Below, piece by piece: positions 9,434 through 20,906 of a DNA stretch of 64,000 bases. The notes under the pieces were generated by a model. It ran no database searches. It was not told the origin of the DNA and worked only from the letters and a program-made list of their open reading frames with translations. Both the position numbers and the translations under genes were made by a program. Origin of the DNA: Trichomonas vaginalis G3 (Eukaryota; Parabasalia; Trichomonadida; Trichomonadidae); the NCBI RefSeq assembly GCF_026262505.1, contig NC_067207.1, forward strand, positions 12,244,082-12,308,081. Reading direction: 5' to 3'. How positions within the stretch are numbered: the first letter of the stretch is position 1; each line of letters opens with the position of its first letter.

Positions 9434-12400
9434 TTAGGCATTACTGAAAACGTATTGTTGTCCGCAGTCATCGTTATTGTCGTCATCTGTGACAGAGAAT
9501 GAGTTGCTTTCATTGCAAGATGTGAAGAGTGGGTTGTCCATTGTTGTTATTTCTTGAGATGGATTTGTTGGAGCGAAGATTGTTTCTTCCTGGAGTTCAA
9601 ATTCATCATCATCTGAGGAAGACTTATCTTGTCCAGCTTGTTTCTTCTTCAAGAACAAAATAACAGCGACAATAGTTAAAGCAATCAGAGCAATTACTGC
9701 GATTACTATACCTGCAATTAATCTACCTTTAGAACCCTTCGAACTCTTCTTTTCATTTTGTTTGTTAGGATCCTCATTTTTATCGAGTCCTGGTGTTACT
9801 TTTTCTGTTTCACTTGGAGTTATAGCTGGAGTTTCTTGTGGTGTTTCAATTGGTGTTCTATCGGGATATATAACATTGATCGTTGCTGTTTCAACATCTG
9901 ATTTCATTCCATCATTATCTTTAACATAAGCAAGGATTTGCTTTTCACCAACATCTTCGTTACCTGGAACAGTTATTTCAATTTCGAATTCCTGATCGCT
10001 TGCATCAGATACGAACGTCTTCAATGATTCTTCATCATGTTCTGCAAATTTGACAATGATTTCGATTTCTTTTCCGACATCTTTATCGCATGCTGTTCCT
10101 TTGATAACGAATTTAGTTCCTTGAATAACATTTTCCTTATCAACGGTTATCTTTGAAATTGTTGGAGCATGCTTGATGTAAAATCGCTTCTTTGGATTCT
10201 CTGAGAAACCTAATTCATCTGTATCCTTTCCTACGATTGTTAAACTATGTTCTCCATATTCTAAGCCATCAGGGATGGTGATGTCGATTGAGAAATCTTT
10301 CTCTGCTTCATTCGATTCTATGCTTGATATATGGCCTATTGAAGTCGAATCGATAAAGAATTCTAAATCAATTGTCTTTCTTGATTTAACATTTCCTTCA
10401 ACGGTAATTTTTTCTCCTTCTATGTAAACCTCTTTTTCAGTGAAACGTGGGTTGATTTCTGGAGTAAATGTAACTAATAACTTCAACTCTTCAGCGAAAA
10501 TTGATTTGGAATAATCAGATACTTGAACACTGGCATCTTCATTATCATTGACTATCAATTTGATAGTGTTCTCTCCGTAATGGAATCTATCATCAACTGG
10601 AATGTTCATTAAGAAGTCTTGATTATTTGATCCTCTAGATTCCTTTGTATCATATCTTATTATATTTGTACCGTCATTGATTTGTGCAAAGAAATGAAGT
10701 GGTTTGTTAGTGTCTTGATCGTTGAATTTACCTGTGATTTTAGCTTGGTTAGACATCAATAACTTGTCATTATTAAGCGTTGCTGAAACTATTTCTGGTT
10801 TATTTCTAATGCTGAATTTGAAGTTATTCTTGGCATCTGATTCCTTACTGAATTCATCAACTGTGTAAATGCTTAAATCATAGTCATTTCCGTAAACATA
10901 ACTTCCTGGAAGACTGATTGTAGTGCTATCGCTTACTTCCACGTTATTTGACGTATAAGTTGACTTGGAATTCTCGATTTCTGTATTGCCAATCTTATAT
11001 TTGATTGATCCTGTTGTATCATCTTTGATCCTATATGTAACTCCAATTGGATTCTGGGAATTGAAGAATTTAACATCAGGATATGTGACAACACATGTTG
11101 GTTTAATTGTTACATAAACTGAAGTTGTCTCTTTATTTGAGAACGAGTTTTTAGATGATTTTAAGTCAGATGCATAGATTTCGATATTGACAGTACCATA
11201 ATTTTCACTTTCAACAGTGTATTCGTAATTGAATTCAGCTGGTGTATCTTTTTGCGTGATTGGTAATATTTGATTCATAATCCTGCCGTTAATAATGATG
11301 TAAACATTCTTCTCTGGATCAATATCTGTGACAGTTCCTGTGACTATGATTTTTTCACCCGAAAGCATTCCGTTTGCCTTTTCGATGTTTGTGATAGCTA
11401 GTGTTGGAGGATTCTTCACAGTAAATTCCTTAGGAAATGAATCACTTGTAAATTGATTATTATCCACAACATGTAACATGATAGTATAAGGGGTACTCAT
11501 ATAAGTTAATTCCTGAGGAATTTCGAACGGGAAATTGAAATTGTTGGCCAGTTTTTCAACTTTGTAATTAGTAGCAATGGCAAATTTTCTCTGATCTCCG
11601 TTATTTGTAACAATTGCTGTGATATTAACTTTCTTATCACCACTAACTTTACCATTCAAAACTAAATTTTCTTTTGTTTTGACTTCTTTTTGTGTTAAAT
11701 CATTTAATGTTATTGATGGCCTAAATGTTACATATAATGTATATTCTTGTGCGTTATTATAAGCACTTTTCTCATCTAATGTGTAATAAATCGGATTATT
11801 GCCTGGATATAAAAATGCACTGGTTGGTACATCAAAAATGCCTTCATGAACTTGATTTTCTGTACCGTTCGAAGTAATAATTTGATTATAAGTATAAGGA
11901 GAAGAATCAATTTGGAAGAATAATTTCAATTTCTTTCCTTCGTCATAATCAGTGAATTTGATTGTAAATGGGATCTTCCTATCATTTTGTATTGCAGGTC
12001 CCATCTTAAAATCGACATATTTAAGACGATTACTTATTACTAGTGTAGCAAAATTGGATGAATTCTTTGCGACTCCAAATTCATCAATTGCTCCAGCAGT
12101 AATTGTGTATTTATTTGGATATTTATATTTCTGCTGGTCCAACCTAAGTTTGAAATCAACAACTTTCTGTCCACTTTCTGTTTTATAATGTGTTTGATCA
12201 ACAGGTTCATTGTTTACATATAAAATGCATTCTCCTTCTGTATCGTCAACAATCTTTACTTGAATTGTTATTTCTTGGTCTTTCGAACCTTTTATTTCAC
12301 CTGTTTTAACGAGACTTACTGTTGGAGCAAGTGTAATCATCATATAGAAAGTTCTGTCATCAGATCTAGAATTACTTTTAGCATGATCAGCGATTTGGAT

Positions 12401-14170
12401 TGAATCGGCAAGCCATACAGTTATGCTCTGATTTCCTTTGGCTCCATCTGCTCTGATAGACACTTTAGACTTTTGGCCATTTGATCCGTTTGAGTTTGAA
12501 GATAATGGATAATTAACTGCATTTCCATTTCCGATTTTGGCAAAGAGATACAATGGTTTTGTATTGTCTTTGTCATCAAATGTAATGTCAACATCAAAGT
12601 CTTTTCCTGGATCAACCATATCGACTTTAGGTGTCGCTGTAATGAGATTTGGTTTATTCTTTACATTGAATTCAAATGGATATTCAGCAGTGGAAACACC
12701 CAATCTTCCTTCAACATATATTACAATCTTATGTTTTCCAAAGCCTATTGGATTCTGCTCTGTATTGAATTCTTTGGTGAATGTTTGTTCTGTAATGAAA
12801 TGATCCTTTTCAAATGCTTGTTGTCCATCAAGTTTATAATAAATATCTCCGTCCAAATCAGTATCTGTAACTTGAACTCTGACAGTGATAGTTTCAGCAG
12901 TTGCGAATATTTCTTGATTTGGATAATCAACAGTAATAGATATGTTATTGGCAATTGGTTCACTATATGTTTCGGAATTAGAATATCTATTGAGCTTAGT
13001 TTGATCGTCGGATGCTGAAACCCAAACTTTCAGATCATATTCTCCTGATTGTTTTCTTTTAATAGCATCAACCTTAAAATCAAAATCAATATCACTCTTT
13101 GGATTTGACATTTTAGTTATGAACTTCCTTGTTGATACATCATCGCCAATTTGAGAGTAAATATATAATGGCTTTTCACTATCAATATCTTTGATTTTTC
13201 CTGTAACAGTTAAATCATCATCTTTTGTAACTCTTGTCTTTGAAAGATGAACATCCTTTAATGTTGGTGGATTGATAACATAGAAATCAAATTTGCCTTT
13301 TGAAGTACTTGTTAAATTGAATTCATCTATTGGATAGAATTCAATTGTGTGTTTCTTTAAGCCCTCATATTTGCAATTTTCTGGAATAGCAATTGTTTTA
13401 TCCAAATGATAATTATAATCCCCAGTTGAAGATGGTGGTACAGATTTATCGACTTCATATGGTTCATCGATCTTCATATCATTTCCATCTAAGAAGAATT
13501 TGAATGTTCCTTTGGATTCATCAGAAATTGTGGCTGATAATTTGAATGTATCAATTGAGTTGTAATAGTGTTCTTCTGGATATTGATATGTTGTGGCTTT
13601 TGGAGGATCAGAAATATTGACAAGAATAATAAATTGTTCCCTAGATTTGTCATTCTTTGAATTGACACTTGTTTCATCTTTATCAGCCCAGATTCGGATT
13701 GGAACATTCATTCCTGCCTTTGTCTGAATCCTGTATTCGAATCGAAAGTCTTGTCTTTTACTTCCATTTGAATTAAATGATGTATATGCAGCTCTTGAAG
13801 CCCATGTGTAATTTTCCGAAATATCACCGTCATTGCAATAGATATATATAGGCTTTCCATCATCAATATCCTCTAAAATACCTGTGATTGTTACTACACC
13901 TTCTGTATCTGGTGTTATAAATGTGTCGTTCATCGTTGCTTCAGCAATTTTCGGTGGATTGAGAATTGAAAATGTCTTCTTTGATCTAGAATCTCTCTCA
14001 TTTGATGATTCATCTTCATTATCTGTGGCAATTGCCATCATTGTGTATGTTTTATTCCATTTATATTTTTCAGGGATTGAAATATTATATGTGATTTCAT
14101 ATTTGTTATCAGGGAATAGATAATTCTTTAATATATCTGGCATCTCAAATTCTGATTCCTGAGCCATCAT
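9434..14170 (-). pseudogene. Giant surface protein, C-terminal piece with membrane anchor
   Basis: This 1578-codon frame is the 3' part of one very large gene; the 5' part is 14145-16058 in another frame. It consists of tandem beta-sandwich (Ig- or cadherin-like) repeats of about 90-110 residues, each with a turn such as DIDDGKPIYIY, DIDSEKPLYIY or DQDTNKPLHFF and a spacer motif NPPxI. A hydrophobic helix (GRLIAGIVIAVIALIALTIV, about residues 1484-1507) and a Lys-rich stop-transfer stretch follow, then a ~70-residue acidic cytoplasmic tail with DNPLF. This is type I surface protein topology and suggests an adhesin or host-contact role, which is inference. The stop TAA is followed by AA, giving the TAAA that trichomonads use as a polyadenylation signal. 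The ATG at 14170 is probably not a true start. Confidence 0.8.
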
Positions 14171-16058
14171 CGGTAACTTTCACTGTAATCTCTATTTGTT
14201 CGTCAAGGGCAAATATTTCACCTTTCCAAGATATCTCAACTTCTGGCTGAACTACAATTTTTACTGAAGTTTGGAAATTATCGGATTTGACATTTTTATC
14301 GTCGTTATGGCTATTATCTGATGTTGCATAAACTTCCAAATTATGAACTCCTGTTTTCCTATATCCATTAGTTAGTTCAGATCCAAATATTTGCGTTCCA
14401 CCATTAGATTTTTTCGTTCCTATATTTCTTATTGAACCATCAGTCAGATCTTTCACATAGAAATTTAACCACTTTCCATTGTCTTTGTCAGTAAATGTGA
14501 TTGTGAAATCAACGTCTGCACCTGGAGATAACTTTTGAGTATTTTCAACTTTATCTATTTTTGGTTTGCTTCTGATTTGGAATGGGAATGGTTTGTTTAC
14601 TGCTGCTTCATAATCGAATTCATCAATAACTTTTGCAGTAAATTGATATTGAGTATTATATTTATATTCACTAGTGATTGTAACAGGAATAGCCTTAGTT
14701 TTTGTGCCATCATCGAATGGATAATTAATTGTTTTTTCTCCTAAACCATCATTATAAACTACCTTTCCATTTGTGTCATCATCAACTGTTACTGTAAATG
14801 TCACAATGTCGCCTTGTCCGAAAATATTTTGTTGATCTTGTGGAGGAGTCAATGTAATAGATGGTGCTTTTGTGATTGTAAATGGCACTTTTTCTTGGCG
14901 AGTGGTTTTTGAGTTCTTTGTTTTTTCAATGCAGTAAACCTCGAGCTCATATTGTTTAAGTTCTAGCTGTGGAACTTCGAAAGTAATTGAAAAAGTTTGT
15001 GGATTCTGTGATGGATCTGATACTACATCATTTTCTGTTGAAAATTCTGTGCCATCTTTAAATTTCAATTTGAACTGAATGTTCTTTCCCTGATCTATAT
15101 CTGTGAACTTTCCAGTGAGTGTTATACTTGTTCCAGCTGTAGCATTAGTTCTTGTTAACTTAATTTCACCAAATGTTGTGGGATTGAGAACAAAGAAATC
15201 AAATGTTTCTGGAGTTGAGCTTACTCCATGAGTATCTTTGGCATAATATGTAAGAGTTTTAGAACCCATCTTCATATCTTCTGTGATAGGTACTGAATAC
15301 TTTTGATTGTTTGCTACTGCGCCTTCTTCAGCAAGATTATTAATTTGGACTTCACTTTGACCTTTGCCTGTAATATCTTGAACAATTGATATTTGGCCGC
15401 AGCCTTCAATTGAATAAGTTATGTCTATTGTATCTCGAACGGCAAATGTATTCTTGGCTGGTATCTGGTTTATTGTAAACTGCATGCCATAAACATATGT
15501 ATCAGATGTTGCATATTGATTTGATGAGCATATTTGAGGATTGTCATCTTTGCTCTCTCCTTCACATACTCTATATTGAAATCTAGATAATAATTGAGAA
15601 GCTGATATAGTTGTGTCAAGGATTTCTCTATATCCGTTTGCTTGAAATCCTTTAATGGGACTCCAATTATTTTTAAGTCCCTTGTATAACTTATATTGTG
15701 TTCCTGCTTTAAGACCTTGGACTTCAATTTTGATGGCAACATCTGTGCCACGATAAGTGTAATATCTTCTAGTATTGTAAGGTACTAAGTTGATTACTCC
15801 AGTTCCTCCAACAAAGAAGTTAAATCCGAAAGTAGCAGAATCTGTTGTTCCTAATGATCTCTTGTTCCAAACGAAACGAACATACAAATCTGTGTAGCTA
15901 TCATATGTTTTTAAGTCATCAATTGGTTCAAATTTACCTGTTTCTTTGCTAGGTTCTGAAAATGGGCAATAATAAACCGAATCTGGAGGAATATAATCGT
16001 CAGTGTTGCGAAAATTGAAAACTAATTGTTCCCATTTAATTGCTGCTTTGTCATTTGT
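14145..16058 (-). pseudogene. Giant surface protein, N-terminal piece, 5' end lost
   Basis: The frame is open from the border of the inserted element at 16058 down to the stop at 14145. It encodes the same kind of beta-sandwich repeats (DIDQGKNIQFK, DKDNGKWLNFYV, VDDDTNGKVVYNDG) and, at its N-terminal side, a distinct Cys-containing region (YYCPFSEPSKETGKF onward). Its last residues (VTDDGSG) start a repeat that continues in the other frame from about 14165, so a single frameshift lies between about 14145 and 14170, not in a homopolymer. The 5' end is missing: the element at 16059-16385 abuts the coding frame, and only 29 bases separate that element from the next gene. No signal peptide or plausible ATG remains. 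The gene is probably dead at this locus. Confidence 0.75.
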
Positions 16059-16385
16059 AAAGATACCTTTTATAGAAATCAGTATGAAATGTGTTTTGGC
16101 TTATTGGAAGCATATCAGACATAATCGCCATAATCAAAAAATCTATATACCCAATAAGTAATAAATTTGTCGATATAGATTTTCCATAAAATTAGTTTTT
16201 AGTCTGATCTTAAAATAAATTTAATTTTTTATAAAAAAAATCACATTTAAAAGTACCTTTTTAGTAGCTCGAAATCCTGTTGGTGGATTTGGGGCGTACT
16301 TCAAAATTAGCTTTTCTTCTACATATGCAAGCTATATTTTAAATATGGGGCAAATCGGATCGGCGAAAGGAGTTTAGTTACCTTT
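16059..16385. mobile_element. Short deletion derivative of the 22-24 kb element
   Basis: This 327-bp stretch equals the first 38 bp plus the last 288 bp of the element at 22011-23906, with hardly a mismatch. The join falls in TGTTTT (16092-16097), which occurs at both deletion borders in the parent. The ends are AAAGATACC and GTTACCTTT, imperfect inverted repeats. It sits where the 5' end of the giant surface protein gene should be. Confidence 0.8.
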
Positions 16386-16414
16386 AAAATATTTAGAAAA
16401 CAAAAAAAAATGTA

Positions 16415-17926
16415 CTATAAGTGTGGTAAGCATAATGAAAATGCAGCCAGAGGACTGATCGGGTATCTTATTTCCCCTGCAAATGAAGTCTTATGAATTT
16501 TACCAAAAAATAAAACTTGGCTGTGTGGACTATCTTTTTCCATCATAATAAAGTTCTTAACTGATTGTGTCTTAACACGTTTACCGAAATTTAAGTAAGG
16601 AATACCATCTTTCATGGTAGGAGGTTGTGGAATAAACTGTTTTGCACGAGAATCGGGTTTTGTCAATGTTGATCCATGATTTGAGTCATAGTCTAAATCA
16701 TGGACTGGTACAAAAGCATTGAATAGCCTATATGGAGAGTTTTGTTTAATAATCGATTTAAATTCAATAGCTGTAATTTCTTTGTTCTCGGATACTGTAT
16801 AAAACGAAAGTCTAGAGAAGTTCGATTCGGTTTTTGCAATAGTTTGTTGTGAACTATCATTATTCAAATAATATTTTATCGAAATACCAGAAATTGATGT
16901 CTCAATGATGGCATTCATGATGAATTGATCTGTGGTTTCGTCAATGTATGAGTATTTTGGTCCTTTTTTGGATTCTTCTGTTAATGATATTGTAAAATAT
17001 GCTGTAGACCCTTTTGGAACTGGAGAATGAATATTTGTAGAATCGACAATATATTTTTTATTGTTTTCATCGATGTTCGAAGCAAAATCAGCTTCATCAT
17101 CTTCGAGATCTTTGATTTCTACCGAGATATTTGCATTTTTGGAACCTGTGTTGTTTAAAGGTGTAATAGTATCTCTTTCTGGTGACCATGGTTTCGTTGG
17201 TGTTGAATTTTGATCAGAATCGTTTTTAGACTTCGGAGATTCAACAAAATTAGTATTATTTTTAGGTTCTATGATCCTTGGCGGAGGAGCTGATGGTTCT
17301 GTGATGCGAATTGGAGGTGCTGATGGTTGAATAACTTTTTCTGGAGTATTTTGGGGCTCAGTAATCTTAATTTGTAATTGTGATGGTGAGATTTGATTTG
17401 GAAGTGGCTTTGATGGTTCTGAAATAATAAATTGAGGTGGAGATGCATTAAAATCTTCATGATTACTATTATCAGATAGCGATGACTTTCTTTTTATGTT
17501 ATGTTGTCCTTTCATTGGAGGAGGAGGCATAGGAGGTGGAGCGATTTGAAATTTTGATGATTTGACTGGTGTCGATGGTGTAATATAATCGTTTTCTTGT
17601 TGTTTAATAGGTGAATTTATCAGATCCATTGGATTTTTAATTTCAATTGTCGGAATATCTACTGATATTATTTCTTCTCGTTCATTTAATAGCTTTCGTC
17701 TTCCTCTTACAGGATAATCTTTATTAGGCATAGATGTTGGAGGTTGTTGTACTTCTATTTTTTGAAGTTTCGCAGGATTTTTATTGGTTTGAAGAAATAA
17801 AGGTATATAGTCTGGCTTATATGAAGTGAACGCATCTATATTGAATTCCTGATAGTACATACTGCTTGGATCTTTAAATTTGTGTTGATATTTTTCAAGG
17901 AAAGTTTCAATATTATCATCTGTCAT
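16415..17926 (-). CDS. Tubby-like protein
   Basis: The 503-residue product has an N-terminal part of about 290 residues that is Pro/Ser-rich and probably disordered (PPPMPPPPMK, repeated SAPPxRI), then a C-terminal Tubby domain. The domain's end is diagnostic: LNFGKRVKTQSVKNFIM, then VLFFGKIHKTSFAGEIRYP and SPLAAFSLCLPHL, matching the conserved last strands and central helix of Tubby. Tubby domains bind PI(4,5)P2 at the plasma membrane and, in ciliated cells, link membrane cargo to IFT-A. A trichomonad has flagella, so such a role is possible but inferred. The ATG at 17926 directly follows an Inr match (TCATTT then ATG), giving a very short 5' leader, which is common in trichomonads. Confidence 0.85.
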   Translation of the reverse strand: MTDDNIETFLEKYQHKFKDPSSMYYQEFNIDAFTSYKPDYIPLFLQTNKNPAKLQKIEVQQPPTSMPNKDYPVRGRRKLLNEREEIISVDIPTIEIKNPMDLINSPIKQQENDYITPSTPVKSSKFQIAPPPMPPPPMKGQHNIKRKSSLSDNSNHEDFNASPPQFIISEPSKPLPNQISPSQLQIKITEPQNTPEKVIQPSAPPIRITEPSAPPPRIIEPKNNTNFVESPKSKNDSDQNSTPTKPWSPERDTITPLNNTGSKNANISVEIKDLEDDEADFASNIDENNKKYIVDSTNIHSPVPKGSTAYFTISLTEESKKGPKYSYIDETTDQFIMNAIIETSISGISIKYYLNNDSSQQTIAKTESNFSRLSFYTVSENKEITAIEFKSIIKQNSPYRLFNAFVPVHDLDYDSNHGSTLTKPDSRAKQFIPQPPTMKDGIPYLNFGKRVKTQSVKNFIMMEKDSPHSQVLFFGKIHKTSFAGEIRYPISPLAAFSLCLPHL

Positions 17927-17927
17927 A

Positions 17928-17932
17928 AATGA
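17928..17932 (-). promoter_or_regulatory. Inr overlapping the leader of the Tubby gene
   Basis: Minus-strand TCATT one base before the ATG at 17926. With the trichomonad Inr starting transcription at the A, the 5' leader would be only a few bases, which supports this start codon. Confidence 0.55.
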
Positions 17933-18301
17933 ATACGTTTTGAATAATCAAAATTTGAAACTTGCATCATAGTTGAAAATGTACTCTTACCGATGAAATA
18001 AATATCCCAATATTGCAAAAATGTAAAGACGATTTCGAAATTTATTGGAAATTAAGATGTCATTAATTAAAATTCTAATATAAAAATCTATAACAGCTTA
18101 ACCAAACAATTCTAAGGATTAATTTTAGTTTTGGAATAATAACCTTAAAAGTGCTCAAGGTAACTTTGAAAGCGAAAGTCACAGAAATTCAATTTTTAAA
18201 TATTAATGATCTACATCAAGTTTTATTATTAATTTATCAGAAATGAATCCGAATTAACTCATATTGGCAGTATTATCTCTCAATTTTGAAATAACTTTTT
18301 T
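17933..18301. other. Divergent intergenic region
   Basis: AT-rich DNA between the Tubby and TtcA-like genes, presumably holding both promoters. No further feature is seen. Confidence 0.5.
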
Positions 18302-19129
18302 ATGACATCGGAACCGGCCATCAATACTAAACTTCGAAATCAGATTAGGACAGCTTGTGAAGAGTTCCACCTTGTTGAGCCAGGTGATAGAATTCTTATT
18401 GGCTTGTCTGGTGGTAAAGATTCACTCACACTTACGCATTTCCTTTCTGAGTTAATGCGTGAGAAGAACTTTGCATTCAAAGTAGTCGCAGCACACATCA
18501 AATTCAAAAACCTTCCATACGGAATTGACGCACAATACTTACAAGATTTTTGTGAATCTCGCCAAGTCGAATATCACTTAGTTGAAGATAACATTCGCGA
18601 AGTTTACCTCGAAAACGATCACAAAGAAACATGCATTCACTGCTCACGTTTCCGTCGTGCAAAATTAATGGAACTTGCTCGTGTTTTCAGCTGCAACAAG
18701 CTTACATTAGGTCATCATCTTGATGACATTGTTGCTACACTTATCATGAATATGACTCACCATGGTCGTTTCTCATCAATGGCTGTAAAACTCGACATCA
18801 CTGCAGGAGAAGAAAAATACAACATGACTATGATCAGACCACTTGCTTATACTCCAGAACTCGATATCAAGCAGTTTTGCGTTGAAAATGAATTCCAACC
18901 AGCCAAATGCAGATGTCCATGGGGTGATACAGGCATTAGATCGCAGACAAGAGCTGCTGTTGATGATATTGTGTCTAAACTTGGTGAAGAGGCTAGACTT
19001 AATATTTTCCGTTCCCAGTTCCACATTATTAAGAAGACAGCTCCAGAACATGTTGATCCTCATGAACATAAGCACCATGGAAAGAATAACTCTGCTCCAA
19101 ATACTGATATTGAAGATATTGGAAAATAA
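18302..19129 (+). CDS. TtcA-family tRNA thiolation enzyme
   Basis: The 275-residue product starts with an N-type ATP pyrophosphatase domain. The PP-loop GLSGGKDSLTL (residues ~34-44) binds and adenylates the target with ATP. A CIHC pair near residue 111 followed by SRFRR, and a CRCPWGDTGIRSQTR stretch near residue 202, are the family's Cys/basic motifs, which in TtcA hold an Fe-S cluster. TtcA makes 2-thiocytidine at tRNA position 32; the eukaryotic relatives CTU1/NCS6 thiolate wobble uridine. The length and the CX2C arrangement fit TtcA better, and no CTU1-type zinc fingers are seen. The C-terminus is His-rich (HVDPHEHKHHGK). Codons are G/C-richer than the flanks. The end is AAATAAATAAG, so TAAA overlaps the stop. 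Confidence 0.8.
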   Translation: MTSEPAINTKLRNQIRTACEEFHLVEPGDRILIGLSGGKDSLTLTHFLSELMREKNFAFKVVAAHIKFKNLPYGIDAQYLQDFCESRQVEYHLVEDNIREVYLENDHKETCIHCSRFRRAKLMELARVFSCNKLTLGHHLDDIVATLIMNMTHHGRFSSMAVKLDITAGEEKYNMTMIRPLAYTPELDIKQFCVENEFQPAKCRCPWGDTGIRSQTRAAVDDIVSKLGEEARLNIFRSQFHIIKKTAPEHVDPHEHKHHGKNNSAPNTDIEDIGK

Positions 19130-19451
19130 ATAAGATAAAATAAATAGAATAGATAAAAACATACTAGTTTAAACCCATTTTTAACTGACTTAAAACTATT
19201 TTTCAAATTTCGAAGTTTGTAATTCCTATCTAAATCATGAAGGGATTTTTATGTATAAAACTTTAGACTTATTACAAAACACATTTAGAACAAGTTCTGA
19301 TCTTGTAAACATATGACTTTAAATATTTAATTTGAATTTTTCCCAAAGAAATTCTGAGTATTCAATGTCTTAAGAAAAAGTAGTTTGTTTTTTTGTATGT
19401 GTGTGTGTTTAAAAAAAAAAGAAAAGAAAAATAAATAATCAAATAATCAAA
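19130..19451. other. Convergent 3' intergenic region
   Basis: AT-rich 3' flanks of the TtcA-like and Sec61 genes, with a TG-rich stretch at 19395-19410 and an A-run. No gene is seen. Confidence 0.5.
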
Positions 19452-20906
19452 TTAGCGAGCACCAGCGGCGTTCTTGAGGATACCGATGAGTCCGTCACCA
19501 GCCATTTCCTTGGAGAGTTCAGCAGTGAACTGGTTGATGATAGAAACAGCGAGGATGATACCTGTTCCAGATCCGAATGCAGACAAGAAGTCAGCGACGA
19601 ATGAGAGGAGAGCGACAAGGATACCACCGAGAGCTGCAGCTGTTGGGATGTAGCGAGAAAGTGTCTTCTCGAGTCTCTTCTGGTCTTCTCTGTGTCCCTT
19701 GAGTGTAAGGTGCTGCTTCTTGAGGGCTTCAGCGACATCAGCTGGTGCCTGGTTGGAGAATCTAAGGTAGTAGTATGAGATGAAGCCGGCGGATGAAAGA
19801 GAGAAAATGAGGTAAATAATTGTATGAAGTGGGTCGTGGATTGTTTGTTGGATTGACTGTGGTGCTGTCAAGTAGTAGATAAGGCCGGAAACTGGTGTGG
19901 AGTAGTCATAGGACATTCCGTTGTGTGAACGCCAGACACCGAAGATTTGTGTGGCAAGAGACTCTGGCCAGTGGAAGTAGATGGTGCGAGAGAAGCCAGC
20001 GAGCTGGGAAAGGATTGTAGACTGGATGATAAGTGGTGTGTTGGAGCAATAGAACAACTTGATCTCGAATGGCTCTGGACAGGCACGGTTGACTGTTGTT
20101 TCGAGGCCAATGTTGATCTTGATCTGATCGAAGTAGACGCAAGCACCGAAAACAATGACTGTTGAGAATAATTGGCAAAGATTTGGTAATTGTGGGCGGA
20201 AAACGATATCACGGAGTGCGCGTAGCTTGTTCTTGCGTGTGAAGAGGTAGTGGAAGAAAGCAATGACAAGGCCTTCGTACTCTGTTCCGCGGCCCATGGA
20301 GTAATGGTTGAATGAGAAGAGTCTCCACATGATCATTTCGCAGATGTTTGTGCAAATGAAGAGGGAAATGCCGGAGCCGATACCATAGCCGTTCTGGCAA
20401 AGTTCATCGAGAAGAATGACAACAATAGCAGAAGAAACAAGCTGTGTCATGATGAGAGCAGCGTTGACAAAGCCGATTTCGCCACGAATACCGTACTCGC
20501 CGGACCAGATAGCGTTACCAGCCTGGAAAGCTGTCATGATGATGCCAGCTAACTTCTGAGCAGCATCGAAAAGAGCGGAAGCCTCTGGATCGGATGGATT
20601 TCTGTTGATAAGACCGAAAGAGCAGAGGAACTGAAGGATCATACCTGAAGTAACGATTGGGGAAATACCGAATTCCATAAGAGAATACTTAGAAGAAGCT
20701 GTAAGAATACGAAGGTGCTGCATTGGGTCATCACCGGCTGTCTTTTGGACGCCATAAAGTGGAACAAGTGTGCAGATTAAATATAAAGCCAATGAAGCGA
20801 ATGTATAGAATAACCGCTTGCGAATTGGAACCTTCTTGTTTGGACGTGGAACGTTTGGCATAAGTTCAAGAACAGGCCTGATTGACTTAAGTATATCAAA
20901 ACCCAT
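19452..20906 (-). CDS. sec61a: Protein translocation channel subunit Sec61 alpha
   Basis: The 484-residue protein is a full-length Sec61 alpha/SecY with ten membrane segments. Recognisable parts are the N-terminal amphipathic stretch (PNVPRPNKKVPIRKRLFYTF), the plug region SPIVTSGMILQFL in helix 2, the GIGSGISLFICTNICE segment of helix 5, the cytosolic loops with basic residues, and the end GTGIILAVSIINQFTAELSKE. It forms the ER channel for secretory and membrane proteins, including surface proteins such as those encoded here. Codon use is strongly biased to G/C-ending codons compared with neighbours, as expected for a highly expressed gene. The gene is intact and of normal length (family 470-480). 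Confidence 0.97.
   Translation of the reverse strand: MGFDILKSIRPVLELMPNVPRPNKKVPIRKRLFYTFASLALYLICTLVPLYGVQKTAGDDPMQHLRILTASSKYSLMEFGISPIVTSGMILQFLCSFGLINRNPSDPEASALFDAAQKLAGIIMTAFQAGNAIWSGEYGIRGEIGFVNAALIMTQLVSSAIVVILLDELCQNGYGIGSGISLFICTNICEMIMWRLFSFNHYSMGRGTEYEGLVIAFFHYLFTRKNKLRALRDIVFRPQLPNLCQLFSTVIVFGACVYFDQIKINIGLETTVNRACPEPFEIKLFYCSNTPLIIQSTILSQLAGFSRTIYFHWPESLATQIFGVWRSHNGMSYDYSTPVSGLIYYLTAPQSIQQTIHDPLHTIIYLIFSLSSAGFISYYYLRFSNQAPADVAEALKKQHLTLKGHREDQKRLEKTLSRYIPTAAALGGILVALLSFVADFLSAFGSGTGIILAVSIINQFTAELSKEMAGDGLIGILKNAAGAR

Noticed and set aside
14170-14170. The ATG at 14170 as the true start of the giant surface protein
   Set aside because: It lies in mid-repeat, has no signal peptide after it, and the upstream frame carries the same repeats.
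16200-16350. Short coding-like stretch on the minus strand of the element (KYAPNPPTGFRATKK)
   Set aside because: It is bounded by stops within about 50 codons and is equally present in the intergenic copy at 23.8 kb, so it is not the missing N-terminus of the surface protein.
19439-20400. Overlapping open frames on both strands within Sec61 alpha
   Set aside because: They are shadows of a codon-biased, G/C-rich gene. The same holds for frames inside the cysteine synthase at 26699-27521.
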